A stretch of DNA of 64,000 nucleotides from Salinirubellus litoreus. GTDB lineage: Archaea; Halobacteriota; Halobacteria; Halobacteriales; Haloarculaceae. Position numbers and translations under genes: made by a program. Below are positions 51,642 through 59,356 of this stretch, one piece after another; within the stretch, counting starts at the first letter, position 1, and every line of letters begins with the position of its first letter. The notes under the pieces were generated by a model. It was not told the origin of the DNA, made no database searches, and saw only the letters and a program-made list of their open reading frames with translations. The stretch is taken from contig NZ_CP147841.1 in the NCBI RefSeq assembly GCF_037335815.1, positions 1,922,001 to 1,986,000 on the forward strand, in the 5' to 3' direction.

Positions 51642-53345
51642 TCAATCGATCCAGACCCGCGCCTCGTACGGGTCGAGGTCGAGCCGCCCGGGTACCCCGC
51701 CGGTCCGGTCGGGGTAGTTCGCCACGGCCGACGTCACACTATCCGAGCGCACCCGCTCGGGGGGACTGACCGTCGTCGGCTCGGGCGACCAGTTGAGCGC
51801 GACGAACGCTCGTTCCTCGCCGAGCGTCCGCTCGTAGGCCCACACCGACTCGTGATCGGGGAGGACGGGTTCGTAATTGCCGTAGACGAGGACGTCGTGT
51901 TCGTGGCGCAGTTCGACCAGGTCCCGGTAGTAGTACCAGACCGAGTCCCGGTCGGACCGGGCGCTCGCGACGTTCACCTCTCCGTGGTTCGGATTGACGG
52001 GGAGCCACGGCTCGGCGTCGGGGTCGGTGAACCCCCCGTGTGCCGAGTCGTCCCACTGCACCGGGGTCCGGGCGTTGTCCCGACAGCGGTAGCGGATCAG
52101 ATCGCGAACGTCCTCGAAGGAGTCGATGTCGCCGGCGGCGATGGCCTCGCGGACCCGACCGGTCGCGTCGGCGTCGTCGATCTCCGCTATGGAGTCCCAG
52201 GGGTAGTTCGTCATCCCGATCTCGTCGCCCTGGAAGACGAACGAGGTCCCCCCGAGCGTCAGGACGAGCGTGGCGAGGAGCTTCGCGCTCTCCTCGCGGT
52301 ACTCCCCGTCGTCGCCGAACCGCGAGACGGCCCTCGGCTGGTCGTGGTTGCCGAGGTAGACCGCCGGCCACGCCAGGTCGGGCTCGGTCTGCCAGCGACC
52401 GATCGCCTCCTTGAGGTCGGTGAGCGGGAAGTCGCGGACCTTCCACCACCCCTCCTCGGCGTCGTAGTCGAGGATGACGTGGTCGAAGTTGATCGTCATC
52501 CGGAGGCCGTGCTCGGCGTACCGGTCGGCCTCGCCGGGGTCGACGCCGATGCACTCCGCGACGACGAACGCGTCCCGCCCCGAGAGCACGCGGTCGTCCA
52601 TCTCGCCGAGATACTCGTGGATGCGCGGCCCCTCGGTGAAGTGCTCGATGCCGACCCACTCGTTGTGGGGGTCGCCGTCGGGGTAGCCCTCGGGCTTGGA
52701 GATCAGGTTGACGACGTCCATCCGGAAGCCGTCGATCCCCCGCTCGAACCACCAGTTCATCATGTCGAAGATCGCCTCGCGGACGTCGGGGTTGCGCCAG
52801 TTCAGATCGGGCTGTTTCTCGTCGAAGAGGTGGAGATACCACTTGCCCACCTCGTCGTCGTAGGCCCACGCCGACCCGCCGAACCCGGACGTCCAGTTGT
52901 TCGGTGGCTCGTCGGGGTCGCCCTCGACCCAGTGGTACCAGTCGTGGTACGCCGAGTCGGGGTCGCGCGAACGCTGGAACCACTCGTGTTCGTCGGAGGT
53001 GTGGTTGACCACGAGGTCCATCACGAGTCGCATGTCCCGGTCGTGGACGGCATCCCGGAGGGCGTCCCAGTCGTCCATCGTGCCGTACGCCTCGCGGATC
53101 GAGCGGTAGTCGCTGATGTCGTAGCCGTTGTCGGCCTGCGGGGAGGCGTAGACGGGGTTGAGCCAGACCACGTCCACGCCCAGGTCGTCGAGGTAGTCGA
53201 TCCGGTCGAGTACCCCCTGGATGTCGCCGATCCCGTCCCCATCGGAGTCGTTGAAGCTCTGCGGGTAGACCTGGTAGACGACCGCCTCCTTCCACCACCG
53301 CCGGTCGAGGTCGCCGTCGGCGACGGGTGTCCTCTCGTCGCCCAT
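51642..53345 (-). CDS. GH13 alpha-glucosidase (oligo-1,6-glucosidase-like)
   Basis: Cytosolic hydrolase of alpha-glucosidic bonds in maltose-, isomaltose- or trehalose-derived oligosaccharides, 567 residues. The four GH13 regions are present: DLVVNHTSDEHEWF (I), GFRMDVVNLI with the nucleophile Asp (II), FVVAECIG with the acid/base Glu (III) and YLGNHDQPRAV (IV), as well as WWKEAVVYQVYPQSFNDSDG at the N-terminus. No signal peptide. Its ATG overlaps the stop of the aldolase gene (ATGA), so the two are one transcript on the minus strand; released glucose would feed the Entner-Doudoroff route encoded next door. Confidence 0.92.
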   Translation of the reverse strand: MGDERTPVADGDLDRRWWKEAVVYQVYPQSFNDSDGDGIGDIQGVLDRIDYLDDLGVDVVWLNPVYASPQADNGYDISDYRSIREAYGTMDDWDALRDAVHDRDMRLVMDLVVNHTSDEHEWFQRSRDPDSAYHDWYHWVEGDPDEPPNNWTSGFGGSAWAYDDEVGKWYLHLFDEKQPDLNWRNPDVREAIFDMMNWWFERGIDGFRMDVVNLISKPEGYPDGDPHNEWVGIEHFTEGPRIHEYLGEMDDRVLSGRDAFVVAECIGVDPGEADRYAEHGLRMTINFDHVILDYDAEEGWWKVRDFPLTDLKEAIGRWQTEPDLAWPAVYLGNHDQPRAVSRFGDDGEYREESAKLLATLVLTLGGTSFVFQGDEIGMTNYPWDSIAEIDDADATGRVREAIAAGDIDSFEDVRDLIRYRCRDNARTPVQWDDSAHGGFTDPDAEPWLPVNPNHGEVNVASARSDRDSVWYYYRDLVELRHEHDVLVYGNYEPVLPDHESVWAYERTLGEERAFVALNWSPEPTTVSPPERVRSDSVTSAVANYPDRTGGVPGRLDLDPYEARVWID

Positions 53346-54253
53346 CAGACGAGGTCCAGGGTTCGGAGGTCGTCCTCCAGTGCGGCGCGGTCCCCGTCGC
53401 TCATCGTCCGCAGGGGCGAACGCAGACCGCCGACGTCGAAGTCGACGTCACGCAGCGAGAGTGCTGTCTTCACCCCCGCCATGTACGGCCCGCGCTTGAG
53501 CGCGTCGCGCACGTCGTAGACGCGGCTCTGGAGTTCGCGGGCGCGCTCCTCCTCGCCCGCCGCGTAGGCGTCGTAGAGGTCACCGACGAGTTCGGGGAAA
53601 ACGTTCGCGACGGCACTCACGAGGCCCGTACAGCCGATCTCCAGGCCGGCGAACAGCAGCGAGTCCGACCCCGCCATGAACGTGAGTTCGGGGTGGGCGT
53701 CGATCGCCTGCCCCAGCCAGGGGACGTCCTTCGAGGAGTCCTTCAGCCCCGCGACGCTCTCGATGGCGGCGATCTCGTCGAGCGTCTCCAGCGCGAGCGC
53801 GTTGCCCGTCTTCGAGGGGATGTGGTAGACGTAGATCGGGAGGTCGGTCGCCTCGGCGACCCGGCGGTAGTGTTCGACAGCCCCCGTCGCGTCGAGCGGG
53901 TAGTAGTACGGCGTGACGACGACCAGTCCGTCGGCACCCGTGGCGGCGGCCGCCTCCGCCCGCGCGACCGTCTCGCGGGTCGAGGGCGCACCGACGCCCG
54001 CGATGACGGGCACCTCACCGCCCACCTCGTCGACGACGGCCTCGACGACCCGGTCGCGCTCCTCGGGGGAGAGGAGCGCGAACTCCCCGTTCGTCCCGAG
54101 CGGAAAGACCGCGTGGGCCCCCCCGTCGACGACGAACCGGGCGTGGGCCGCGGTCCCCTGGGGGTCGAGCGACTCGTCCCGGGCGAACGCCGTCACCGTC
54201 GGCGGGACGACGCCGTGGAGCGAGAGCGGATCGGCCGCGTGGGTGTCCTGCAT
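53345..54253 (-). CDS. kdgA: DapA-family 2-keto-3-deoxy-(6-phospho)gluconate aldolase
   Basis: Class I aldolase of the dihydrodipicolinate synthase family, 302 residues. Motifs: FPLGTNGEFALLSPEER (substrate carboxylate loop), the catalytic Tyr in VTPYYYPLD and YVYHIPSKTGN, and the Schiff-base Lys in VAGLKDSSKD. Dihydrodipicolinate synthase and KDG/KDPG aldolase cannot be separated by motif alone, but the setting (alpha-glucosidase in the same operon, glucose dehydrogenase and GfcR nearby) argues for KDPG/KDG cleavage to pyruvate and glyceraldehyde (3-phosphate). ATG 54253 is chosen; a CGTTAAGG box sits 27 nt upstream. Confidence 0.8.
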   Translation of the reverse strand: MQDTHAADPLSLHGVVPPTVTAFARDESLDPQGTAAHARFVVDGGAHAVFPLGTNGEFALLSPEERDRVVEAVVDEVGGEVPVIAGVGAPSTRETVARAEAAAATGADGLVVVTPYYYPLDATGAVEHYRRVAEATDLPIYVYHIPSKTGNALALETLDEIAAIESVAGLKDSSKDVPWLGQAIDAHPELTFMAGSDSLLFAGLEIGCTGLVSAVANVFPELVGDLYDAYAAGEEERARELQSRVYDVRDALKRGPYMAGVKTALSLRDVDFDVGGLRSPLRTMSDGDRAALEDDLRTLDLV

Positions 54254-54276
54254 GGGCGCTCGTTCCGCCGGATCGT

Positions 54277-54316
54277 CCTTAACGGTTGCCACCTGTCTTT
54301 TTCGAATGTGAGTAAA
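54277..54316 (-). promoter_or_regulatory. kdgA promoter with TTTACTC half-site
   Basis: On the minus strand CGTTAAGG (about 54277-54284) is the TATA box. About 26 nt further upstream TTTACTC (54310-54316) repeats the first half of the dyad seen before gdh at 56171. The second half is poorly conserved here (GAAAAA instead of GGGTAAA). It is a possible weaker site for the same regulator. Confidence 0.45.
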
Positions 54317-54347
54317 CTTTTTGTCGTTAGGCATACTCTGCCGCACC

Positions 54348-54620
54348 ATGGGCGCAGAAGTCAGGCTCTCCGGTTCGCTGATCGCCCGGGCGGGTGCCCG
54401 TCGCGCGACGGTTCCCGTGTCCGAGGAGACCACGGTCGTCGACATCGTCGAGCAGCTCGCCGAGGAGTACGGCCCGCAGGTCAAACCGGCCATCCTCGAC
54501 GGCGGCCGACTCCGCTCCGACACCGTCGCGTTCCGCGAACTCCCCACGCCGGCAGAGCGGCTCGCGCCGAGCAGTCGGGTCCGTTCGGGCGACACGCTCC
54601 GGTTCGAGGTCGCGGACTAG
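54348..54620 (+). CDS. MoaD/ThiS-like ubiquitin-fold protein without C-terminal GG
   Basis: A 90-residue beta-grasp protein: AEVRLSGSLIARAGARRATV, then TVVDIVEQLAEEYGPQVKPAIL and a final strand SGDTLRFEVAD. MoaD, ThiS and haloarchaeal SAMP modifiers end in Gly-Gly, needed for adenylation and transfer; this one ends Ala-Asp and has no diglycine. It is thus probably not a sulfur carrier or protein modifier, unless the tail is trimmed to some other group. ATG 54348 is preferred over TTG 54321. It faces away from kdgA across an AT-rich promoter region. Confidence 0.7.
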   Translation: MGAEVRLSGSLIARAGARRATVPVSEETTVVDIVEQLAEEYGPQVKPAILDGGRLRSDTVAFRELPTPAERLAPSSRVRSGDTLRFEVAD

Positions 54621-54623
54621 CAA

Positions 54624-54683
54624 CCAAACTTTTGCACGCTCGCTCGGCACTCGAAGAGTGCCTCGCTCGCGGCAAAACTTTGG
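54624..54683. repeat. 60-bp nested hairpin after the MoaD-like gene
   Basis: CCAAACTTTTGC (54624-54635) faces GCAAAACTTTGG (54672-54683), 11 of 12 bases paired. Inside, GGCACT-CGAAG-AGTGCC (54646-54662) forms a second stem, with CGCTCGCTC/CTCGCTCGC sequences on either side. It starts 4 nt after the stop codon. T-rich and A-rich arm ends make it a plausible intrinsic terminator, or a copy of a dispersed hairpin element. Confidence 0.6.
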
Positions 54684-54827
54684 ATTCAAAAACGCGCGAC
54701 TCGCTCCCGCTGGTCGCTCACCGCGGGTGAACCGCGCTCGCTCCGCTCGCGCGGATGCTCGTCGCAGGGGATGCCCCTCGTGGCGTTCGCTCTCGGAGGA
54801 TACGCCGAGCACGCTTCCGGTAGTGTG
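54684..54827. repeat. CGCTCG-rich low-complexity tract
   Basis: The remaining 144 nt up to the HAD gene contain repeated CGCTCG/GCGCGG blocks such as CCGCGC-TCGCTCCGCT-CGCGCGG (54732-54754) and GGTCGCTCACCGCGGGTGAACC. No reading frame here is protein-like. Similar DNA occurs at 59110-59350, 47590-47656 and inside the redoxin gene. Confidence 0.5.
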
Positions 54828-56078
54828 TCACCCCTCCAGCGCCGCGAGCCGATTCAGCGCGTAGACCGTCCGGAGCATCTCGGCCGCGTTCCCGCGGTCG
54901 AAGACGAGTTCGTCGGTCGAGCGGACGTGTTCGAGGACGTCCGTCGAGGCGTGCTCGGGGGCGGCCGCGATGCCCGTCCCCGTCTCCGCCAGCCACTCCA
55001 TCACCCGGAGGTCGCTCTTCGAGTCGCCCATCATCACCGCGAACGGGTCCTCGACGCCGAGCACGTCGAACGCCGCCTCCACGCCGACGACCTTGTTGAG
55101 TTCCAGACTGCCGATCTCGGCCGCGTCGGCCTCGTAGTACGCGACGTCGATCCGTTCGAGCACCTCGCGGACCTCCCCTGGAACGTCCGTTCCCCCCTCG
55201 TCGACCGTCCCACCGCCCGCTTCGAGCACGTCCCGGATCTCCGGATCCCGCCCGGCGTAGTAGCTCCGGGTCCAGGTACCGGGCTCCGCCGTCTCGATGT
55301 CGAGTTCTTCGGCGATGGCCCCACCGAGCAGGTCGAGTTCGTGTACCAGCGCCTCGTCTATCACCTCTCTCGCGCGGTCGCTCCCGGTCTCGAAGTTGGG
55401 CTTGAGCGTGACGTTGAACTCGTTGCCCTGGAGGTGGCAGTTCCGGCGCACGGCGTCGGGGGCCTCGGTGAGCACGCGCGAGCGAACCCGGTCGAACACC
55501 GACCGGATCTCGGAATCGAGGTCCTCGTAGAGGAGCTGCTTGGTGTCGGGCCCGTGCCCGGGCGTGAACACGCCGGTTCCGGCCTCGTAGACGATGCTCA
55601 GCTCCCCCGAGTGGACCATCTCGTTGCCCATCCCCTGGATGGCGAACCCCTTGACGTTCTCCAGGGTCTGTCCCGTGCAGACGACGATGGGCGTCCCCGA
55701 CTCGTGGAACTCCGTCAGGAGGTGGAGCGTCTCGCGGGGGATCTCGTTGTCCGTGTTCCCCGCCGAGCGGAGCGTCTCGTCGACGTCCAGCACGAGGACC
55801 TTCACCTCGCGGCCGTACTTCGTGAACAGGTCGAGCGCGGTGAACGCCTGCTCGCGGGTCGCGTGCGCGGCCACGTCCGCGAGCGTCTCGCCGGCGGTCG
55901 GAAACGCCTCACCGATGGCGTCCTCCCGCGTCTCCAGCTCCCGGTTCGCCTCGTCCCAGTGATCGAGCGCGACCCGCGAGTCCATCGGCGGGAGGATGTC
56001 CACGAACCGCCGGTAGTCCCGAAGGGTCGCGGTGTCGAACTCCCCGTAGAGCCGGTAGAGCTGGTCGTATCGTTCCAT
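54828..56078 (-). CDS. HAD-superfamily phosphatase
   Basis: A 416-residue HAD hydrolase. An N-terminal helical extension of about 85 residues precedes the core. Motif I is VLVLDVDETLRSAG (Asp nucleophile and Asp acid/base at about 95-97), motif II VVCTGQTLENV (Thr), and motifs III/IV FAVMMGDSKSDLRVM with the metal Asp residues. The large cap between motifs II and IV is of the Cof/SPP type, suggesting a sugar phosphate or phosphorylated small molecule as substrate. It is divergent from gdh, with its own TATA-like CGCCTAAGGG 27 nt upstream. Its place in the sugar locus supports a sugar-phosphate role, but this is inference. Confidence 0.82.
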   Translation of the reverse strand: MERYDQLYRLYGEFDTATLRDYRRFVDILPPMDSRVALDHWDEANRELETREDAIGEAFPTAGETLADVAAHATREQAFTALDLFTKYGREVKVLVLDVDETLRSAGNTDNEIPRETLHLLTEFHESGTPIVVCTGQTLENVKGFAIQGMGNEMVHSGELSIVYEAGTGVFTPGHGPDTKQLLYEDLDSEIRSVFDRVRSRVLTEAPDAVRRNCHLQGNEFNVTLKPNFETGSDRAREVIDEALVHELDLLGGAIAEELDIETAEPGTWTRSYYAGRDPEIRDVLEAGGGTVDEGGTDVPGEVREVLERIDVAYYEADAAEIGSLELNKVVGVEAAFDVLGVEDPFAVMMGDSKSDLRVMEWLAETGTGIAAAPEHASTDVLEHVRSTDELVFDRGNAAEMLRTVYALNRLAALEG

Positions 56079-56170
56079 ATCTCCGAGTGGTGTCGGGGTC
56101 GCCTAAGGGCCGTGGTCGGATCGGCCGAGCTCTCACCCCCCCGGCTCCACTCTCTCCTTCTGTCTGAATA

Positions 56171-56197
56171 TTTACTCGCGATAGGGTAAATCTTTTT
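56171..56197 (+). promoter_or_regulatory. gdh promoter with TrmB/GfcR-type dyad
   Basis: TTTAC-N10-GTAAA at 56171-56190 is a perfect dyad. Within it TACT-N7-GGGTA differs by one base from the TACT-N7/8-GAGTA consensus reported for the Halobacterium glucose regulator TrmB. TCTTTTTG (56191-56198) just downstream is at the TATA position, 25-30 nt before ATG 56222. A regulator bound directly upstream of the TATA/BRE could activate transcription. Confidence 0.65.
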
Positions 56198-56221
56198 GCC
56201 CGGTGGCTCCAGAGGGGAGTT

Positions 56222-57283
56222 ATGCAGGCCATCGCCATCACCCGTGGGAGCGACGCCCCCACGATACTGGACCTCCCTCGTCCCGAGCCCTCCACGGGCG
56301 AGGCGCTCGTCCGTACCCTCCGGGTCGGCGTCGACGGCACCGACTACGAGGTCATCGAGGGAGGTCACGGTGGATTCCCCGAGGACGAGGAGTTCCTCGT
56401 GCTCGGCCACGAGGCCGTCGGGGTCGTCGAGGATCCCAACGACACCTCCCTCGAGGAGGGAGACGTGGTGGTCCCGACGGTCCGTCGGCCGCCGAACGGC
56501 GACCCGAACGGCTGGTTCGCCCGCGATCAGGCCGACATGGCACCTCCCGAGGCCACGCTCGAACGGGGCATCGCCGGCGCACACGGGTTCATGTCCGAGT
56601 ACTTCACCAGCCGCGAGGAGTATCTCCTCCGCATCCCCGAGGAGCTCGCCACGCTGGGCTTTCTCGTCGAGCCGGTGAGCGTCGCCGAGAAGGCGATCGA
56701 GCACGCCTACGCCACCCGGTCGGCGTTCGACTGGCGCCCCGAGAGCGCGATGGTCGTCGGCAACGGCTCGCTCGGCCTGCTCACGCTCGCAGTGCTCGAC
56801 GGCTACGACCGACGGTACTGCGTCGGCCGCCGGGACCGACCGGACCCCACCATCGACATCATCGAGCGGCTGGGGGCGACCTATATCGACTCGCGGCGGA
56901 CGCCCGTCGACCGCGTGGGCGACGTCCACGAGCCGATCGACTTTGCCTTCGAGGCGACCGGCTTCGCCCGCCATCCCTTCGAGGCCGTCCGCTCGCTCGC
57001 GCCAGCGGGCGTCCTCGCGCTGCTCGGCGTCCCCGAACCGTGGACGTTCGAGGTCGACGGCGGCTCGATCCACAAGGACCTCGTGATGAACAACAAGGCG
57101 GTCGTGGGGAGCGTCAACTCCGCGAAGCACCACTTCCGGAGCGCGGCCGACCACATCGCGTCGTTCCCAGACTGGTTCGTCGACGCGTTCGTCACGGGCG
57201 TCCACCCCGTCGAGGAGTTCGAGGAGGCGTTCGTCGACGACGAAACAAGCATTAAACGGGCGGTCCAATTCGACATACTATGA
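56222..57283 (+). CDS. gdh: Glucose 1-dehydrogenase (zinc, NAD(P)+-dependent)
   Basis: First enzyme of the semi-phosphorylative Entner-Doudoroff pathway, oxidising glucose to gluconolactone in the cytosol. The 353-residue medium-chain dehydrogenase has the Zn site LRVGVDGTDYEVI (Asp where most relatives have Cys, as described for Haloferax glucose dehydrogenase), GHEAVGVVE and the EPVSVAEKAIEHA helix. The Rossmann motif is VVGNGSLGLLTL. FDWRPESAMVVGNG and SVNSAKHHFRSA are typical of the archaeal GDH family. The ATG follows a dyad operator, and its last codons overlap gfcR by 4 nt, as in other haloarchaea. Confidence 0.95.
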   Translation: MQAIAITRGSDAPTILDLPRPEPSTGEALVRTLRVGVDGTDYEVIEGGHGGFPEDEEFLVLGHEAVGVVEDPNDTSLEEGDVVVPTVRRPPNGDPNGWFARDQADMAPPEATLERGIAGAHGFMSEYFTSREEYLLRIPEELATLGFLVEPVSVAEKAIEHAYATRSAFDWRPESAMVVGNGSLGLLTLAVLDGYDRRYCVGRRDRPDPTIDIIERLGATYIDSRRTPVDRVGDVHEPIDFAFEATGFARHPFEAVRSLAPAGVLALLGVPEPWTFEVDGGSIHKDLVMNNKAVVGSVNSAKHHFRSAADHIASFPDWFVDAFVTGVHPVEEFEEAFVDDETSIKRAVQFDIL

Positions 57284-57927
57284 AGAACGTCGACGACCTG
57301 ATCGCCGGTGCGGCCGAACTCGCCGAGCGGGGGCTCTCGAAGGGGGAGATCGCGGACGAACTCAACGTCTCCCGGGAGACCGCCTCGTGGCTGGTCGAAC
57401 GGTCGGGGACCAGTACGCCCGCGGCCGAACCCGCCGAGGAGCGCCGAACCGGCCCGCACGACATCCACGTGGACTGGAGCGCCATCGGTCGGGACTCCGC
57501 ACGGCTCTCCTACGCCGGCGCGGCGATGGCCGACCTCCTCTCCAAGCAGGGCGAGGACGTCGACCTGACCATCGGCATCGAGAAGGCGGGCGGCCCGCTG
57601 GCGACGACGGTCGCGCGCGAACTCGACACGGACCTCGGTGCCTACGCCCCCCGCAAGCACCAGTGGAACGAGGGCGACATCGAGGACGTCGAGAGCGGCG
57701 GGACGTTCTCGCGGAACTTCGCGACCATCCGCGAGCGCGAGTGCTACGTCGTCGACGACATCATCACCAGCGGGACGACCATGCGCGAGACGATCGAGGC
57801 CGTCCGCGAGGAAGGCGGCGATCCCGTCGCCGGGTGCGTCCTCGTCGACAAGCAGGGCCTCGACGACGTCGCGGGCGTCCCGGTCTACTCGCTGTTGCAG
57901 GTGCTCCGCGTCGGCGACGGCGGGTAG
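57280..57927 (+). CDS. gfcR: Transcriptional regulator GfcR
   Basis: A 215-residue protein with an N-terminal HTH (GAAELAERGLSKGEIADELNVS, residues about 9-35) and a type I phosphoribosyltransferase domain, with PRPP-loop-like CYVVDDIITSGTTMRET at about 152-168 and PRKHQWNEGD. In Haloferax volcanii this protein activates glucose and fructose catabolic genes in response to an Entner-Doudoroff intermediate, binding ligand with its PRTase-type domain. Its linkage to gdh, with a 4-nt ATGA overlap, is the same here. The likely targets in view are gdh and kdgA. Confidence 0.92.
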   Translation: MKNVDDLIAGAAELAERGLSKGEIADELNVSRETASWLVERSGTSTPAAEPAEERRTGPHDIHVDWSAIGRDSARLSYAGAAMADLLSKQGEDVDLTIGIEKAGGPLATTVARELDTDLGAYAPRKHQWNEGDIEDVESGGTFSRNFATIRERECYVVDDIITSGTTMRETIEAVREEGGDPVAGCVLVDKQGLDDVAGVPVYSLLQVLRVGDGG

Positions 57928-57930
57928 CCG

Positions 57931-57960
57931 GGACGGACCGGGACGGACCGGGACGGACGG
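57931..57960. repeat. Three tandem 10-bp repeats after gfcR
   Basis: GGACGGACCG repeats at 57931-57940 and 57941-57950, with a third copy differing by one base at 57951-57960 (GGACGGACGG). They begin just after the gfcR stop codon. Copy-number variation between strains would be expected. No role is evident. Confidence 0.7.
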
Positions 57961-57988
57961 CACGGCGTCCCGAGAGGGGCAGAGGCAA

Positions 57989-58005
57989 GTACCCCGACGC
58001 GGTAC
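57989..58005. promoter_or_regulatory. Palindromic operator candidate upstream of trmB
   Basis: GTACC-N7-GGTAC is a perfect dyad centred 18 nt before the ATG at 58015, i.e. over or just after the expected TATA position. The half-sites (TACC/GGTA) resemble those of the gdh dyad (TACT/GGGTA) with the same N7 spacing. Autoregulation by TrmB binding here would be repressive. Confidence 0.5.
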
Positions 58006-58014
58006 GGTCGACAA

Positions 58015-59076
58015 ATGGTATCCGAGGAACTCCGCGGGACCCTCGAACGGGTCGGTCGCCGGTTCGACTTCGGCGAGTACGAGTCCGAGGCCTACCTCGT
58101 CATCCTTGAGCACGGTCGGCTGACCGCCGCGGAGATCGCCGACCACACCGACATCCCCCAGCCCCGAGTCTACGACACCGTCCGGAGCCTCGCGGACAAC
58201 GGGCTGGTCGAACTCCGCGAGTCCCGGCCGATGCAGGTGCTCGCGGTCGATCCCGAGGAGTCCTTCGAGGGGATACGAAGCTCGCTCGACGAACTGGTCG
58301 AGGAGCTCGCGGCCACGTACACCCAGCCCGCCCGCGACTCCGAGGCGGTCTCGCTCATCAAGTCCCGCTCGACGATCCTCCGCTACCTGGGCGACGTCAT
58401 CGAGTCGGCCAAGTACGAGCTGGTCATCTCGCTCACCCCGTCGCTGGTCGACCGCTTCGAGGAGGCGCTGCGCGAGCGGCGCGAGGCCGGCGTCAGCATC
58501 GAACTGCTCGTCTCGCCCGCCGAGGAGGTCCCGCCGCCGGACGAGTACGACTACACACGGATCGCCACCGCCACCCGCGCCCGACGGGGGGTGACGACGC
58601 CCGTCGTCGCCGTCGCCGACGGCACCTACTCCGTCTACGCCACCCAGGACGCCCTCCGCGACGACCGCGACCGCTACGGCGTCATCTTCAACCGCTCGGA
58701 GCTGGGATTCCTCGTCTCGGGCTACCTCAACACCGTCGTCTGGACGTCCGCACGCAGGCTGGCGAAGGCCGACCGCGAACGGTCGTTCCCCCGGCGCTAC
58801 GCCACCATCCGCCGCTGTGTGGAGGACCTCCGCGACGGCTCCGAGGACGGGGAGACGTTCTACGCGTCGGTCAGGGGTCGGGACGTCGTGACCGGCGAGC
58901 GACGCCAGGTCTCCGGTCGCGTCGTCGACGTCTCGGTGGGGACGAACCGGGAGACGGCCGCGATCACCCTCGAGTCCGACGGCGAACTGGTCGACGTCGG
59001 CGGCCAGGTCGCCGCCCTCGAGGACGTCGAGGCCCACGAGATCATGGTCGGACTCGACGAGCCACCGGGGCTGTAG
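58015..59076 (+). CDS. trmB: TrmB family sugar-responsive transcriptional regulator
   Basis: A 353-residue regulator. The N-terminal winged HTH is FDFGEYESEAYLVILEHGRL then AAEIADHTDIPQPRVYDTVRSL (about residues 15-70), the classic TrmB DNA-binding domain. A coiled helix SSLDELVEELAATYTQPARDS and the phospholipase D-like TrmB C-terminal sugar-binding domain follow. The final part (ETFYASVRGRDVVTGERRQVSG to VGGQVAALEDVEAHEI) is a beta-rich ligand module. In Halobacterium, TrmB coordinates enzymes of sugar metabolism with glucose level. Here it sits beside gdh-gfcR, with candidate dyads near its own start and before gdh. Confidence 0.9.
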   Translation: MVSEELRGTLERVGRRFDFGEYESEAYLVILEHGRLTAAEIADHTDIPQPRVYDTVRSLADNGLVELRESRPMQVLAVDPEESFEGIRSSLDELVEELAATYTQPARDSEAVSLIKSRSTILRYLGDVIESAKYELVISLTPSLVDRFEEALRERREAGVSIELLVSPAEEVPPPDEYDYTRIATATRARRGVTTPVVAVADGTYSVYATQDALRDDRDRYGVIFNRSELGFLVSGYLNTVVWTSARRLAKADRERSFPRRYATIRRCVEDLRDGSEDGETFYASVRGRDVVTGERRQVSGRVVDVSVGTNRETAAITLESDGELVDVGGQVAALEDVEAHEIMVGLDEPPGL

Positions 59077-59109
59077 TCCCGCCCGCCCGTCAGCCGCTCC
59101 CGTGGTCCG

Positions 59110-59356
59110 CCCGTTTCCCGCTGTTCACTTCGCCGTTCCGGACGGAAGTGGCCGCCCTCCGGTCGGCCACCCTGCTCGCGGCTCGATACGCTCGCCGCTC
59201 GCTTCTGGGAGGGCTCGGTCGCTCCGTCGGACTCGCTGCTCACGGCTCACCGCGTTCGCCGTTCGCAGTCGAGGCCTCCCGGCGGTCGGCCTCGTACCCT
59301 CGACCGACGAGGCCCTCGTTCGCTGACGCTCACGAGGACTCCGCTCCCTGCGCTCC
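59110..59356. repeat. CGCTCG/GGCCTCG low-complexity tract between trmB and bolA-like gene
   Basis: About 250 nt of repeated GC-rich blocks (CTCGCGGCTCGATACGCTCG, GTTCGCCGTTCGCAG, GAGGCCTC, CGAGGCC with its complement nearby, GCTGACGCTCACGAGG). Frames across it encode Ser/Arg/Ala-rich strings unlike real proteins. It matches in style the tract at 54684. No gene is called in this stretch. Confidence 0.5.

Noticed and set aside
51165..53519. A 784-codon plus-strand frame opposite the alpha-glucosidase
   Set aside because: Same artefact: it is the antisense of a GH13 gene with all four catalytic regions; its Val/Asp-rich composition mirrors the sense codons.
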